From the NCBI GenBank assembly GCA_964560765.1, contig CAZLMG010000022.1:3163-67162 (forward strand): DNA of 64,000 nucleotides. Direction: 5' to 3'. Below the pieces are notes generated by a model. That model did no database searches. It was not told the origin of the DNA and was given only the letters and a program-made list of their open reading frames with translations. This document shows positions 1-8,502 of the stretch, in pieces. A program made the position numbers and the translations under genes. How positions within the stretch are numbered: the stretch's first letter is position 1; each line of letters starts with the position of its first letter. This DNA is from CAZLMG01 sp964560765 (lineage in GTDB: Bacteria > Bdellovibrionota_B > Oligoflexia > Oligoflexales > CAZLMG01).

Positions 1-539
1 GGATTGAGGGCAGCCAGGCTACCACCACTCAACACGCCGATGGCAATACCAGCAAACAGGGTGCTGAGCATGAGGAATGCGGAAAAATAAATAAATCGAG
101 TAAACATATTGCGTGCCACTTGCACTTGCCAAATGCGGTTGAGGGCGTTTTCAACCTGTCGCAGCAGTAACACCAAACTCACGGTAACGCCGGCAAAGCC
201 GGTGGCACCAATTTTCGCAATGTCCAAATTTGCCAGAAAGGAATCGAGGTACTCGAGAACCTTGTCACCGCTGCCTGCAGCTAGGTTGCTTAGGATGAAG
301 CTCCGTACCTGCAGCAACAATTCACCTTGTCCGCCGAAAATGGGCAAGAACAGGGATACCAAAGTGAAGACGGCAGCTAGCGATGGAATCAGTGACAAGA
401 GCGAGACGTAGGCCATCGCGCTGGCATGCTTAAAGATATCGCAGCGCTCGGTGTCTTCGATCAGTACTTTGGTGATATCACGCAGGCGCGATGCATGCGC
501 CTTTAGGGTCTTAGTGGACGAGCTGCTGAAGAATTTCAC
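1..539 (-). CDS. YihY/BrkB-family inner-membrane protein (partial, runs off window)
   Basis: The reverse strand reads open from about 539 to the window edge, so only the N-terminal ~180 residues are present. The translation has a short soluble start, then MAYVSLLSLIPSLAAVFTL, a hydrophobic segment typical of the YihY/virulence factor BrkB (RNase BN-like) family, and a further hydrophobic stretch near the edge. The family consists of multi-pass membrane proteins of unclear function; the RNase BN name is historical. The start is inferred to be a GTG at 539, because no in-frame ATG lies before the conserved region. This overlaps the end of the upstream gene by about 29 bases and suggests coupled translation. 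The family call is fairly sure and the start is uncertain. Confidence 0.75.
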   Translation of the reverse strand, partial: MKFFSSSSTKTLKAHASRLRDITKVLIEDTERCDIFKHASAMAYVSLLSLIPSLAAVFTLVSLFLPIFGGQGELLLQVRSFILSNLAAGSGDKVLEYLDSFLANLDIAKIGATGFAGVTVSLVLLLRQVENALNRIWQVQVARNMFTRFIYFSAFLMLSTLFAGIAIGVLSGGSLAALN

Positions 540-1113
540 CGCGGCCACGAATCCATTCCTTGATATCGCGCAGGCCGGAAACATTCCAGGATTCAGCGGT
601 GCGCTCGTTCATAAAGCGAGTGAATAGATGATCCAGCATACCGACGAACTCGTCAATAAGGCCGAGCCGACGATCGAGGACATCCTCGGGGGAAACATCG
701 GCTTCCTCTTCGAGGATGGGTAGCTGCAGCGATCGTGGGGAGAGGTCATCGCCATTTAGCGTTGCAGTAAAGGTGCCAACGCCCTCCACTTCCAAGCCGA
801 GTTTAAGCTCAGTAACGGACTTGCCGGCAGCCAATGCGGCGGCTGATTCCGGACTACGCGCAGGCGTGCCGCCCTTCATCGTATATACATGGCCGACACC
901 TGCGAGATCTTCTAGGACCAACCGGTCGTCAACCCACAGTCGAGCATTGCGCAGCGGCTGATCCGGACCCGAGCGCAGTTGCAATTGGTCTTTGGAGGCC
1001 TCTGCGAGCTTCCAGACCCAGGTCAGGAACTCACGGCCCAGAAATGATTTGGCTTTGGCTAGAGTTGTTAAGTTTTCCACGTGTGCAAGATCGGCAGCCG
1101 CAAGTTTAGCCAT
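511..1113 (-). CDS. Conserved hypothetical protein, possibly RdgC-like
   Basis: This is a 200-residue soluble protein with no signal peptide or membrane segment. An N-terminal motif, FLGREFLTWVWKLAE (about residues 24-38), is followed by a mixed alpha/beta middle and a helical C-terminus. The FLGREFLTW motif recalls a region I associate with proteins annotated RdgC-like in some deltaproteobacteria. I cannot confirm that from sequence alone, so no function is claimed. The gene starts with ATG and overlaps the downstream BrkB-family gene, so the two are probably cotranscribed. Its upstream region holds the DnaA-box-like cluster. Confidence 0.7.
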   Translation of the reverse strand: MAKLAAADLAHVENLTTLAKAKSFLGREFLTWVWKLAEASKDQLQLRSGPDQPLRNARLWVDDRLVLEDLAGVGHVYTMKGGTPARSPESAAALAAGKSVTELKLGLEVEGVGTFTATLNGDDLSPRSLQLPILEEEADVSPEDVLDRRLGLIDEFVGMLDHLFTRFMNERTAESWNVSGLRDIKEWIRGRGEILQQLVH

Positions 1114-1163
1114 AAGTATCAGACCTTATTTAGTAAATTTGGGTATAATCTTGTTGATAAGTT

Positions 1164-1221
1164 TGTGGAAAACCTGTGGTAAACGTGTGACAATTCAGTG
1201 CAGATAAACAACATATCCACA
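1164..1221. other. Cluster of DnaA-box-like 9-mers
   Basis: Three sites resemble the DnaA box TTATCCACA. TGTGGAAAA lies at 1164-1172 and TGTGGTAAA at 1175-1183, both on the reverse orientation. ATATCCACA lies at 1213-1221 in forward orientation and matches 8 of 9 bases. They sit in the divergent intergenic region between the hypothetical gene (1113) and the Smr gene (1349), next to an AT-rich stretch with TATAAT at 1144-1149. The spacing and wording closely resemble boxes upstream of dnaA in many proteobacteria, but dnaA is not in this window. It could be an origin, a DnaA-regulated promoter or chance. Confidence 0.4.
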
Positions 1222-1348
1222 ACCGGCACGCCAACGTCCGCAGGTAGCAACTCATCATGAACAGCAAAACGAGCTTCGGATATTGCACGAAGTCAAATTG
1301 GGTGTCAAGTGATGAGAGACGAAAATTTTTTAGGGAAACTCGATTGTT

Positions 1349-1807
1349 GTGACCAAAGATCAGAAACCGCCCTTGGGAGTGCGTATCGAACTGGAAGACG
1401 ATGCGGAGGAAATATTTCGCGCGGCCATAGAAGGCCCCCATTTCCGGCCAGATAAGGTACCCGCTACGCACGATGATAGGCCGGTCGCCGCAAAGAAGAA
1501 GCAGCGCAAAGAGCCGGCGGTTCAATCGATTGACCTGCATGGCTGTACGCTGGAGCAAGCTAAGAGCCAGTTGCTCGGTGAAATTGATTCATGTCTCGTC
1601 GGTCAGCAAGAGCCGATTCGCTTTCGAGTGATCACGGGGCGCGGCCTGCGTAGCGGGCAAAAGGGTGGCGTCCTTTACCGTGAAATCTATGCGTTTGTGC
1701 AGCGTGTTTACAGCGGCAAAATTCTGCATATCGACGCAGCCCCCTCGGAGGCCATGGTTGGGGGGATTCCTTGGAGAGGGCATTTCGATGTTGTCATCAA
1801 GAGCTAA
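1349..1807 (+). CDS. Smr-domain protein
   Basis: This is a 152-residue protein. It has an acidic then basic N-terminal tail of about 55 residues and a C-terminal Smr domain. The Smr hallmarks are IDLHGCTLEQA near residue 56 and FRVITGRGLRS near residue 92. The Smr domain occurs at the C-terminus of MutS2 and in stand-alone SmrA/SmrB proteins, where it acts as a nuclease on DNA or on mRNA in collided ribosomes. Which role applies here cannot be told. The start is a GTG preceded by AGGGA. The gene's end overlaps the start of the next gene by 20 bases. Confidence 0.85.
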   Translation: MTKDQKPPLGVRIELEDDAEEIFRAAIEGPHFRPDKVPATHDDRPVAAKKKQRKEPAVQSIDLHGCTLEQAKSQLLGEIDSCLVGQQEPIRFRVITGRGLRSGQKGGVLYREIYAFVQRVYSGKILHIDAAPSEAMVGGIPWRGHFDVVIKS

Positions 1808-3479
1808 CAACGCTGCGGGTCCAAAGGTTCCACGCCGTGGTTGGTTGTGGGGACTTATTTTGGTCCCATTGCTCGTCGTTTCTGGTGCTGCGCTCTACTA
1901 CGTTTTTAGGCCGACAGATTTTGCCGTAATGCATCGGTATTTGGCCGAGCAGTACCCCTGGATCCCGCAGCCGGCGCGTGCACCTTCGACGATGACCCAG
2001 GTGACCCGGCAGCCGCAAACTCAGGTACGCACTGGGGGACGCGCCAATTGTTCCGCAACGATCGAGGAATTTGTAAATCCTTTGGTGAAAAAAATTGCGG
2101 ATCCGGGCCATGGCTTGCATGTTATGGAGTGTGCGCTGCTGATGGACCGACCAGACATCGCCATTGCCGAAGCGCGCCGATTGTCGTTCTCATCGCCGAA
2201 AGACCGGGATTTGGCGCTTGCCTTGCAAGCTATGGCCCTGCTGAGGCACGGACAATTGGCGCGCGTAGAGTCAGATTCCCGTGCGGCCTGTCCGCGCTGG
2301 GAGCCGAAAGGCACGTGCCTGGTTAAACTAGAACTCCTGCTCAATCGTGAGTTATGGAGCGCAGCTACGGCTGGAGTGCAAGCATTGTTGCCGCAAGTCG
2401 GAGCTTTACCGAATTCAGTGCGGCCGCTATTGGCCGCCTGGGCGGGTGCATTGCACAGTGGCCAGGGTAGATATAGTGAGGCTCGCGCGCAGTGGCTCGG
2501 TGGGTTGCGGGCATCTCCATCGTCTCTTGGCGCTAAGGTGATCCTGGAGAATTGGGCGATTGCCGCCAGCCGGCAGGCGCCGGCGGATCTGCCGACCATT
2601 TTGCAAGAGGCTCGACGCGTCCTGCAGCAGGAAGAGAGTCGTGTTTGGTTCTTGGTCCAGTTTTTGGTCAGGATCGCCGAATCAGGTGGCAAAGCAGCTT
2701 TGACTGAATTCTTCTCGTCGAGTGCGACGCATACCCCATATTTAAACTATATCCCACTGCTTGATATTTTAGGTATTTCCGCCGTCCGCAATGGCATTTC
2801 CGAGCAAATGCTACCGTATTTGCGTTTGGTCGAAAGCCGAATGTCCGAGGTTGGAGCCGACTCGCTTCTTCTCAATGAGCCCCGCAAATGGCGGTTACGC
2901 GTGGCCGTTGGCCAAGAACGGCAAGCTGAGTTGTTGCCTCTATTGGAAGAGATCAGTAGATCGGGGGGGGCTTCAGCATTTTCCATGCATTTTCGCGGGA
3001 TAGCTCTCTTGGGGTTAAATGCGGGTGCCGATTATGATCGATCGGCCGCAGAAGCATTCCTCAATGCGGTCAAAACCCAGTGGAGCTTCGACGCGGCTTA
3101 CGGCGCGGCCTTTGCGCTGTTGCGAATCAAACAGCCGGAACCGGCCTTGGCGCAGATTGCGGAAATGCGCCGGCGGGCGCGGGAACCAACGGAAAAATTG
3201 TGGACAAATGTCCTTACCATTGAGTACCTAGCGCAGACCGGCAAGACGGCCGCCGCCAAGCAGCACCTGGATAAATTGATTCAGGCGTCCAGCAGGCAGG
3301 GTGTGCCGTTGGCATTGCTGGATTTGAAGAGGCGCTTGGCCATGTATGCTGGCACAGATCCGGAACGTCGCGCCGCAATCGATTCCTACGACCGGGCCAG
3401 GGCGCAGTTGGGGCTCTGGGGAACGAACATTGATCGCAGCTCACCATTGGGGCCTTTAGCGCTGTTGGTGCGGCGCTAA
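1788..3479 (+). CDS. Membrane-anchored TPR-like repeat protein of unknown function
   Basis: The protein has about 563 residues. An N-terminal positively charged segment is followed by one transmembrane helix (GLILVPLLVVSGAALYYVF, about residues 22-41). The rest is a long soluble region, very rich in Ala, Leu and Arg, that looks like stacked helical pairs of TPR type. I see no catalytic motif. The ATG at 1788 was chosen because the longer reading of this frame only adds residues lying wholly within the Smr gene. The gene is followed closely by prmA. A scaffold or assembly role in the periplasm is plausible for such an architecture but is only inference. Confidence 0.75.
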   Translation: MLSSRANNAAGPKVPRRGWLWGLILVPLLVVSGAALYYVFRPTDFAVMHRYLAEQYPWIPQPARAPSTMTQVTRQPQTQVRTGGRANCSATIEEFVNPLVKKIADPGHGLHVMECALLMDRPDIAIAEARRLSFSSPKDRDLALALQAMALLRHGQLARVESDSRAACPRWEPKGTCLVKLELLLNRELWSAATAGVQALLPQVGALPNSVRPLLAAWAGALHSGQGRYSEARAQWLGGLRASPSSLGAKVILENWAIAASRQAPADLPTILQEARRVLQQEESRVWFLVQFLVRIAESGGKAALTEFFSSSATHTPYLNYIPLLDILGISAVRNGISEQMLPYLRLVESRMSEVGADSLLLNEPRKWRLRVAVGQERQAELLPLLEEISRSGGASAFSMHFRGIALLGLNAGADYDRSAAEAFLNAVKTQWSFDAAYGAAFALLRIKQPEPALAQIAEMRRRAREPTEKLWTNVLTIEYLAQTGKTAAAKQHLDKLIQASSRQGVPLALLDLKRRLAMYAGTDPERRAAIDSYDRARAQLGLWGTNIDRSSPLGPLALLVRR

Positions 3480-3494
3480 GAGAAGAGGCTGAGA

Positions 3495-4430
3495 ATGACT
3501 TACCCGGCGAAAACATTTGAACTGAAGGTCTCATTTGTCGACGCGGACACAGCGAGACGGCGCAAGGATGATGTGCGCAATTGGCTGGTGTCAAAGGGAG
3601 TCGAGTCCTTTGTTGATGGCTACATCGACGGACTATACCTAGATCATGACTACGATACGCCGAACTGGGATCCGTTTTCCGACATGGGCGGTGAAGACAC
3701 CCCGCTACTGATTTATAAGTACGACTACGAATACCTGCAAAGCCTTGGCCACCAGTTGCAGCAGGTGTTTGGTAAGGACGTCATCTGTGAGTATGGCGCC
3801 ATGGATACGGAGACCTGGACGGAAGGGTGGAAGGAGAGCTTTCGGCCCATCCAGACTAAACGGTTCCTCGTGTACCCGCCATGGGAGCAGCCTGAAGTCG
3901 ATCAGAAGCTGTTGCGCATGGTCATCGAGCCTGGCATGGCTTTTGGCACGGGTCAGCATGCGACGACACAACTTTGTCTCGAAGTGCTGGAAGAAGTCCT
4001 GCCGAAGTACGTCAAGGGGGCCTTTCTCGATGTCGGAACCGGAACCGGGTTGTTGGCGATTGGCGCTTGTCAGATGGGCCTATCGAGAGTTGTGGCGACT
4101 GATATTGATGGCGATGCCGTACGCGCAGCCAAAGAGAATGCAAGGGTCAATCACGTTAAATTCGATGTTTATGAGTCGTCGTTTCCAGGTGCGCCATACG
4201 AGCATGAGGCATTCGACGTGATCGTTGCAAATATTCTGGCCGTTGTTTTGCGAAAGTTGCTGCCGGAGATGGCCAAGAGATTGAGTCCGGGGGGTGTGCT
4301 GCTGATTTCGGGATTGCTTATCGAAGATGAAGCGGAATTCATCGAGCGTGGGCAAAAACTTGGATTGCAAACCATCGAGCAGCGCCATCGCGATGATTGG
4401 TCTGCGCTGCTCTATCAACGACCGCTATGA
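3495..4430 (+). CDS. prmA: Ribosomal protein L11 methyltransferase
   Basis: The 311-residue product is a PrmA-family SAM-dependent methyltransferase, which trimethylates ribosomal protein L11 in the cytoplasm. The MAFGTGQHATTQLCLE segment and the SAM-binding loop FLDVGTGTGLLAIGA are clear. VATDIDGDAV holds the acidic residue that binds ribose, and the catalytic-side motif IVANILA follows. The length fits the family (about 290-320). An AG-rich ribosome binding site precedes the ATG. The stop overlaps the start of rsmE as ATGA, so the two RNA/ribosome modification genes are translationally coupled, an arrangement common in bacteria. Confidence 0.95.
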   Translation: MTYPAKTFELKVSFVDADTARRRKDDVRNWLVSKGVESFVDGYIDGLYLDHDYDTPNWDPFSDMGGEDTPLLIYKYDYEYLQSLGHQLQQVFGKDVICEYGAMDTETWTEGWKESFRPIQTKRFLVYPPWEQPEVDQKLLRMVIEPGMAFGTGQHATTQLCLEVLEEVLPKYVKGAFLDVGTGTGLLAIGACQMGLSRVVATDIDGDAVRAAKENARVNHVKFDVYESSFPGAPYEHEAFDVIVANILAVVLRKLLPEMAKRLSPGGVLLISGLLIEDEAEFIERGQKLGLQTIEQRHRDDWSALLYQRPL

Positions 4431-5137
4431 GCCATCGATACCGCTTCATTGGAAGTCCCCTGAACGATCAGCATTGGCAGATCGTCGGTGAAGAGCTGCA
4501 TCACCTAAGAAAGGTCTTGCGTCTGCCGGTGGGGGAAGGGGTCGAGGTGACGGATGGTCACGGAAGTTGGGCTGCCGGCATCCTAGAGGAAGTGCAGAGT
4601 CAAGTGGCGATGGTCGTTTGTCAGGAAACCCAGCGTGAGCCGCCCCCATCACCACGCCTGTTGATCGGAATTGGGGCGCTGCGCCCCGGTGCAATTGATG
4701 ACATATTGCCAAGTCTGGTTGAATTGGGCATGCATGAGATCCACATTTTCAGTCCCGTGGGTGCCGCGAAGGCGCGCATTGCAGAGGCGGCTCTCAGTCG
4801 CTGGTCGAAAATTATCCTGGCATCCATAAAGCAGTGCAAACGAGCCTGGCTTCCCGAACTTCACGTGCATCCAGGAATTGATGCTCTGATTGCGCGGACA
4901 ACCGATGTCCCATTAAAGTGGGTTTTGGACCCCAATGGCAGTCGATCGTTGCCAGAAGCCACACACGGTCGCTCGGGTGATCGCATGGCCATCATCGGCA
5001 GTGAGGCTGGTTTGCATCATCAAGAGTTGGAAAAGCTCACGGGCGCCGGATTTGAGCCTGTAACCTGCGGGCGCCATATCTTGCGCGCCGTTACCGCCGC
5101 GATCGCGGCAGCCGCCATACTTGGCGTTAATGCCTAG
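4427..5137 (+). CDS. rsmE: 16S rRNA (uracil(1498)-N(3))-methyltransferase
   Basis: The 236-residue product belongs to the RsmE SPOUT methyltransferase family, which methylates U1498 of 16S rRNA. The N-terminal PUA-like part (HRYRFIGSPL, HHLRKVLRL) and the C-terminal SPOUT knot are present. The knot shows IIGSEAGLHHQELEKL and CGRHILRAVTAAIAA, where the family usually has IGPEGG and LGxRILRxETA. GSEAG in place of GPEGG and GRHILRAVTA in place of LRxETA are modest departures at the cofactor knot. The ATG at 4427 overlaps the prmA stop. Confidence 0.9.
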   Translation: MSHRYRFIGSPLNDQHWQIVGEELHHLRKVLRLPVGEGVEVTDGHGSWAAGILEEVQSQVAMVVCQETQREPPPSPRLLIGIGALRPGAIDDILPSLVELGMHEIHIFSPVGAAKARIAEAALSRWSKIILASIKQCKRAWLPELHVHPGIDALIARTTDVPLKWVLDPNGSRSLPEATHGRSGDRMAIIGSEAGLHHQELEKLTGAGFEPVTCGRHILRAVTAAIAAAAILGVNA

Positions 5138-5165
5138 AAAAACCTCTCGGTACTGGCCCTTTCCC

Positions 5166-5186
5166 AGCATTGAATGCTAATATAAA
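5166..5186 (+). promoter_or_regulatory. Inverted repeat next to a -10-like hexamer
   Basis: AGCATT at 5166-5171 and AATGCT at 5173-5178 form a perfect 6-1-6 inverted repeat. It is followed after two bases by TATAAA at 5181-5186. No good -35 element is visible at the right distance. The site lies 35-55 bases before the chosen start of the twin HAMP-like gene and could be an operator over a promoter. Such short repeats also arise by chance. Confidence 0.25.
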
Positions 5187-5220
5187 GTGCATTCTTCTTG
5201 ATGCTGAGGTGCACGAATTC

Positions 5221-5814
5221 ATGAAAGTTGCAGGACGCAGGCGCGGAGCGAAATCCTGGTTTGTCGAGCCCTACAGGCAAGTTAAGTTGGGCCTGATGGT
5301 CGTTGTTATCAACGTGTTGTTTTCCTGCCTCATATTTGGTGTTTTTGGGTACTATCTTTGGGACGTGTACGCCACGGTCGCCGAGTATTTCAATCTGTCC
5401 GAAAGCCAAGCGCAAACAGCGTTTCATAAGTTTGCCATGCCGGCGATCGTGGGTGGTGGGCTCATCATTGCCTTCGTCATTACGACCATCCTCGTATCGG
5501 TAAAGTACACGCATCAGATCTACGGGCCTTTGGTGTCCATTCATCGCTTCTTGGATCAGATCATCGTCGGCCAGCGCCCGGATGCTTTGCAGTTGCGCGA
5601 GTCCGATCAATTGAAAGAGCTTGCAGAGAAGCTGAATCAGATTGCGGAGCGGCTGGGCGCTGGCAATCGTCAGGCGCCCTTGGTGCCTGTGTATCGATTT
5701 TTGGATGATCTCTTGGCTGGAAACAAGCCGACTCCATTGCAATTGCGCGGTGGGGATCAAATGACTGAGTTAGTCGAAAAGTTAAATAAGTTGGCCGAAA
5801 AGTTGCCGACATAA
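5221..5814 (+). CDS. Two-helix membrane protein with tandem HAMP-like repeats
   Basis: The 197-residue protein has two transmembrane segments (about 21-46 and 74-96) and then a cytoplasmic tail. The tail is built from two copies of a ~44-residue unit (about 102-145 and 152-195). The units share RFLD, a Gly-x-x-Pro turn, LQLR, a following DQ and the ending E-K-L-N; by eye 21 of 39 positions are identical. The layout (Pro near the start, amphipathic helix, DQ before a second helix) is HAMP-like, and HAMP units relay signals from the membrane. No kinase, methyl-accepting or cyclase domain follows. The ATG at 5221 is preferred over a TTG at 5170 because GAGGT lies upstream. Aconitase follows 16 bases later. 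Confidence 0.75.
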   Translation: MKVAGRRRGAKSWFVEPYRQVKLGLMVVVINVLFSCLIFGVFGYYLWDVYATVAEYFNLSESQAQTAFHKFAMPAIVGGGLIIAFVITTILVSVKYTHQIYGPLVSIHRFLDQIIVGQRPDALQLRESDQLKELAEKLNQIAERLGAGNRQAPLVPVYRFLDDLLAGNKPTPLQLRGGDQMTELVEKLNKLAEKLPT

Positions 5815-5830
5815 CGATAGGAATGGAACC

Positions 5831-8098
5831 ATGTCTGGAATTGTTGCCACCACACCAAGCCTAGTCAAAAATCACTACGAGAAACTTGCAAAGAACCTCC
5901 CCAGCATTCGCGCCAAGATTGGTAGGCCATTAACGCTGGCTGAAAAGATTTTGCTGTCGCATTTGAACGATCTTTCGCAGCTGGACGGCCTAAAGCGCGG
6001 GGACAGTTTCGTCATGTTGCAGCCAGATCGAGTTGCCATGCAGGACGCAACGGCGCAGATGGCGATCCTGCAATTTATTCAGTCAGGAAAGAAGCGGGTC
6101 GCTGTTCCGAGCACTGTGCACTGCGACCATTTGATTCAGGCGCACTTGGGTGCCAGCGCTGACATGAAGACCGCAAATGCGGAGAATGCGGAAGTATTCA
6201 ATTTTCTGAAAACGTCATCGCAGAAGTATGGCATCGGTTTCTGGGGGCCGGGATCTGGAATCATTCACCAAGTCGTTTTGGAGAATTACGCGTTTCCCGG
6301 TGGCTTAATGATCGGCACCGATTCCCATACCCCAAATGCGGGCGGGTTGGGTATGTGCGCCATTGGTGTTGGCGGCGCGGACGCGGTGGACGTGATGGCG
6401 GGCATGGCTTGGGAGCTAAAGTATCCGAAGCTGATTGGTGTGAAGTTAACAGGCCGCTTGCAAGGTTGGACATCGCCAAAAGACGTGATCTTGAAGTTGT
6501 GCGACATGCTGACCGTAAAGGGCGGAACGAACAAGATTGTCGAGTACTTCGGTCCTGGTTGCGCCAGCATCAGTTGTACCGGTAAGGGCACCATCTGCAA
6601 TATGGGTGCTGAATTGGGTGCTACGACTTCGACGTTTCCGTATGACGAGCGAATGGGGACCTACCTGCGCGCGACAGAGCGGGGAGCATTAGCCGATTTG
6701 GCCGATCAATTCGCAGCGCACCTGCGCGCAGATGCCGAGGTTGAGGCGGATCCAAAGAAGTTTTATGACGAGGTGATCGAGATCAATCTTTCTGAGCTCG
6801 AACCCCAGATCGTTGGACCTCACTCTCCAGACTTGGGTCGCCCCGTATCGAAGATGGCAGCGGAAATGAAAGAAAAGGGGTATCCACAACAGATCAGTGC
6901 CGCGCTCATCGGTAGCTGTACCAACTCCTCGTATGAAGATATTTACCGGGCGACGGAAGTGGCCAAGAGTGCTTTAGCGGTCGGCATAAAAGCTCGTTCG
7001 AAGTTTTATATTTCACCGGGCTCTTCGCAAATTTACGCCACCATCAAACGCGACGGTTTGATGGATACACTGGAGAAGTTTGGCGGCGTGGTCATGGCGA
7101 ACGCTTGTGGTCCGTGTATCGGACAATGGAAGCGGGATGACATCAAAGAGGGAACCAAGAACTCGATCGTGACGTCGTTCAACCGGAACTTCCGAGGCCG
7201 CAACGACTCCAATCCGGAAACACTTGGTTTTATCGCCAGTCCAGAGATGGTGGTTGCTTACGCAGCTTCTGGTGATTTGAGTTTCAATCCTGCAACGGAT
7301 GAACTTGTCGCTGACGGAAGACGGGTGAAGCTTGCGCCACCAACAGGCCCTGAGCTACCAGAGAAGGGCTTTGTCGCCGCGCGCGACGGCTATGCGGACC
7401 CGGCGGCGGACGGCGACAGGATTTCTGTGGATGTGAAGCCGGATAGTGATCGCCTGCAGTTATTGCAGCCATTCAAAGCTTGGGATGGCAAGGACTTCAC
7501 AGACCAGGCGGTACTGGTGAAGACGCTCGGCAAGACGACGACGGACCATATTTCACCGGCAGGCTCATGGTTGCGTTATCGCGGTCACTTGGATCGCATC
7601 AGCGACAATATGTTTCTGGGTGCGACGAATGCCTTCACCAACGAAATTGGTAAGGGAACGAATCCAGTGACCGGCGAAAAGAGCAAAACGTTTGCGGCAA
7701 TCGCTCGCGATCTCAAGGCCAAGGGTAAGCGCTGGGTTGTTTTTGGCGATGAAAACTATGGCGAAGGCTCTAGTCGCGAACATGCAGCCATGTCACCACG
7801 TTTCCTAGGTGTGAGCGCAGTCGTCGTGAAAAGCTTTGCGCGGATTCACGAGACCAACTTAAAGAAGCAAGGTGTCCTGGCGCTGACGTTTGCCAATACG
7901 GCTGACTACGACAAGATTAAGGCTGATGATCAGGTGTCGATCGTTGGCTTGAGTGGTTTTGCCCCCGGCAGGCCGTTGGACATCAAGCTGAAACACGCTG
8001 ATGGCAAGGAAGAGGTGATCAAAGCCAATCACACCTACAATGCCGAGCAAATTAGCTGGTTCAAGGCGGGCAGCGCCCTAAACCTGATGGCTGACTAA
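5831..8098 (+). CDS. Aconitate hydratase, mitochondrial type
   Basis: The 755-residue enzyme interconverts citrate and isocitrate in the TCA cycle. It matches the mitochondrial aconitase branch, which is shorter than the ~890-residue AcnA and has different domain order from AcnB. The three [4Fe-4S] ligand cysteines are visible: Cys363 in IGSCTNSSYED and Cys426/Cys429 in ANACGPCIGQW. Other conserved blocks are IGTDSHTPNAGGLGM and GDENYGEGSSREHAA, the last in the C-terminal swivel domain. The ATG follows TAGGAA. A terminator and a tRNA gene come directly after. The 2-oxoglutarate dehydrogenase genes for later TCA steps are elsewhere in the window. Confidence 0.95.
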   Translation: MSGIVATTPSLVKNHYEKLAKNLPSIRAKIGRPLTLAEKILLSHLNDLSQLDGLKRGDSFVMLQPDRVAMQDATAQMAILQFIQSGKKRVAVPSTVHCDHLIQAHLGASADMKTANAENAEVFNFLKTSSQKYGIGFWGPGSGIIHQVVLENYAFPGGLMIGTDSHTPNAGGLGMCAIGVGGADAVDVMAGMAWELKYPKLIGVKLTGRLQGWTSPKDVILKLCDMLTVKGGTNKIVEYFGPGCASISCTGKGTICNMGAELGATTSTFPYDERMGTYLRATERGALADLADQFAAHLRADAEVEADPKKFYDEVIEINLSELEPQIVGPHSPDLGRPVSKMAAEMKEKGYPQQISAALIGSCTNSSYEDIYRATEVAKSALAVGIKARSKFYISPGSSQIYATIKRDGLMDTLEKFGGVVMANACGPCIGQWKRDDIKEGTKNSIVTSFNRNFRGRNDSNPETLGFIASPEMVVAYAASGDLSFNPATDELVADGRRVKLAPPTGPELPEKGFVAARDGYADPAADGDRISVDVKPDSDRLQLLQPFKAWDGKDFTDQAVLVKTLGKTTTDHISPAGSWLRYRGHLDRISDNMFLGATNAFTNEIGKGTNPVTGEKSKTFAAIARDLKAKGKRWVVFGDENYGEGSSREHAAMSPRFLGVSAVVVKSFARIHETNLKKQGVLALTFANTADYDKIKADDQVSIVGLSGFAPGRPLDIKLKHADGKEEVIKANHTYNAEQISWFKAGSALNLMAD

Positions 8099-8130
8099 TC
8101 TGCATTGACATTCAAACCAGGTCTGCATAT

Positions 8131-8163
8131 AAAGAGGGCCCCTTACATAGGGCTCTCTTTTTT
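8131..8163 (+). terminator. Intrinsic terminator after aconitase
   Basis: AAAGAGGGCCC at 8131-8141 pairs with GGGCTCTCTTT at 8150-8160, with one G-U pair and a loop of about eight bases. Further T residues follow. It lies 33 bases beyond the aconitase stop and ahead of the tRNA. Confidence 0.8.
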
Positions 8164-8174
8164 AGTCGCGCTGT

Positions 8175-8251
8175 CGCGGGGTGGAGAAGTCTGGTATCTC
8201 GTCGGGCTCATAACCCGAAGATCGTAGGTTCAAATCCTACCCCCGCTACCA
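8175..8251 (+). tRNA. tRNA-Met (initiator, CAT anticodon)
   Basis: A 77-base cloverleaf with encoded CCA is present. The anticodon stem-loop TCGGG-CTCATAA-CCCGA contains CAT and the three consecutive G-C pairs that mark initiator tRNA. The T loop GGTTCAAATCC is canonical. The first base is C and faces T at position 72, so the acceptor end is unpaired, as in bacterial initiators; E. coli has C-A here. The gene stands alone between aconitase and a lipoprotein gene. Confidence 0.95.
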
Positions 8252-8502
8252 ATTCCTTGTTTTCATCTCGGCACTTGGGTTCGCCTTTGGTCTTTGCTTC
8301 GCAAAGTGCTTGGATCGCATTCCAGACATGTCGAAAGCTCTTAACCATTCAAATTAACTTATTTTTTAGATAAAGAGCTGCGGCAAGCTTGCGTTTGGCT
8401 GCCTGCCCCACTCAAGAATCACTGGGCTTTTTATGGGCATATTCTTGCTGGGTATCCATGGCCCGTAGCACCCGACATGTTTGATTCGAATGGGAGTGTG
8501 GC

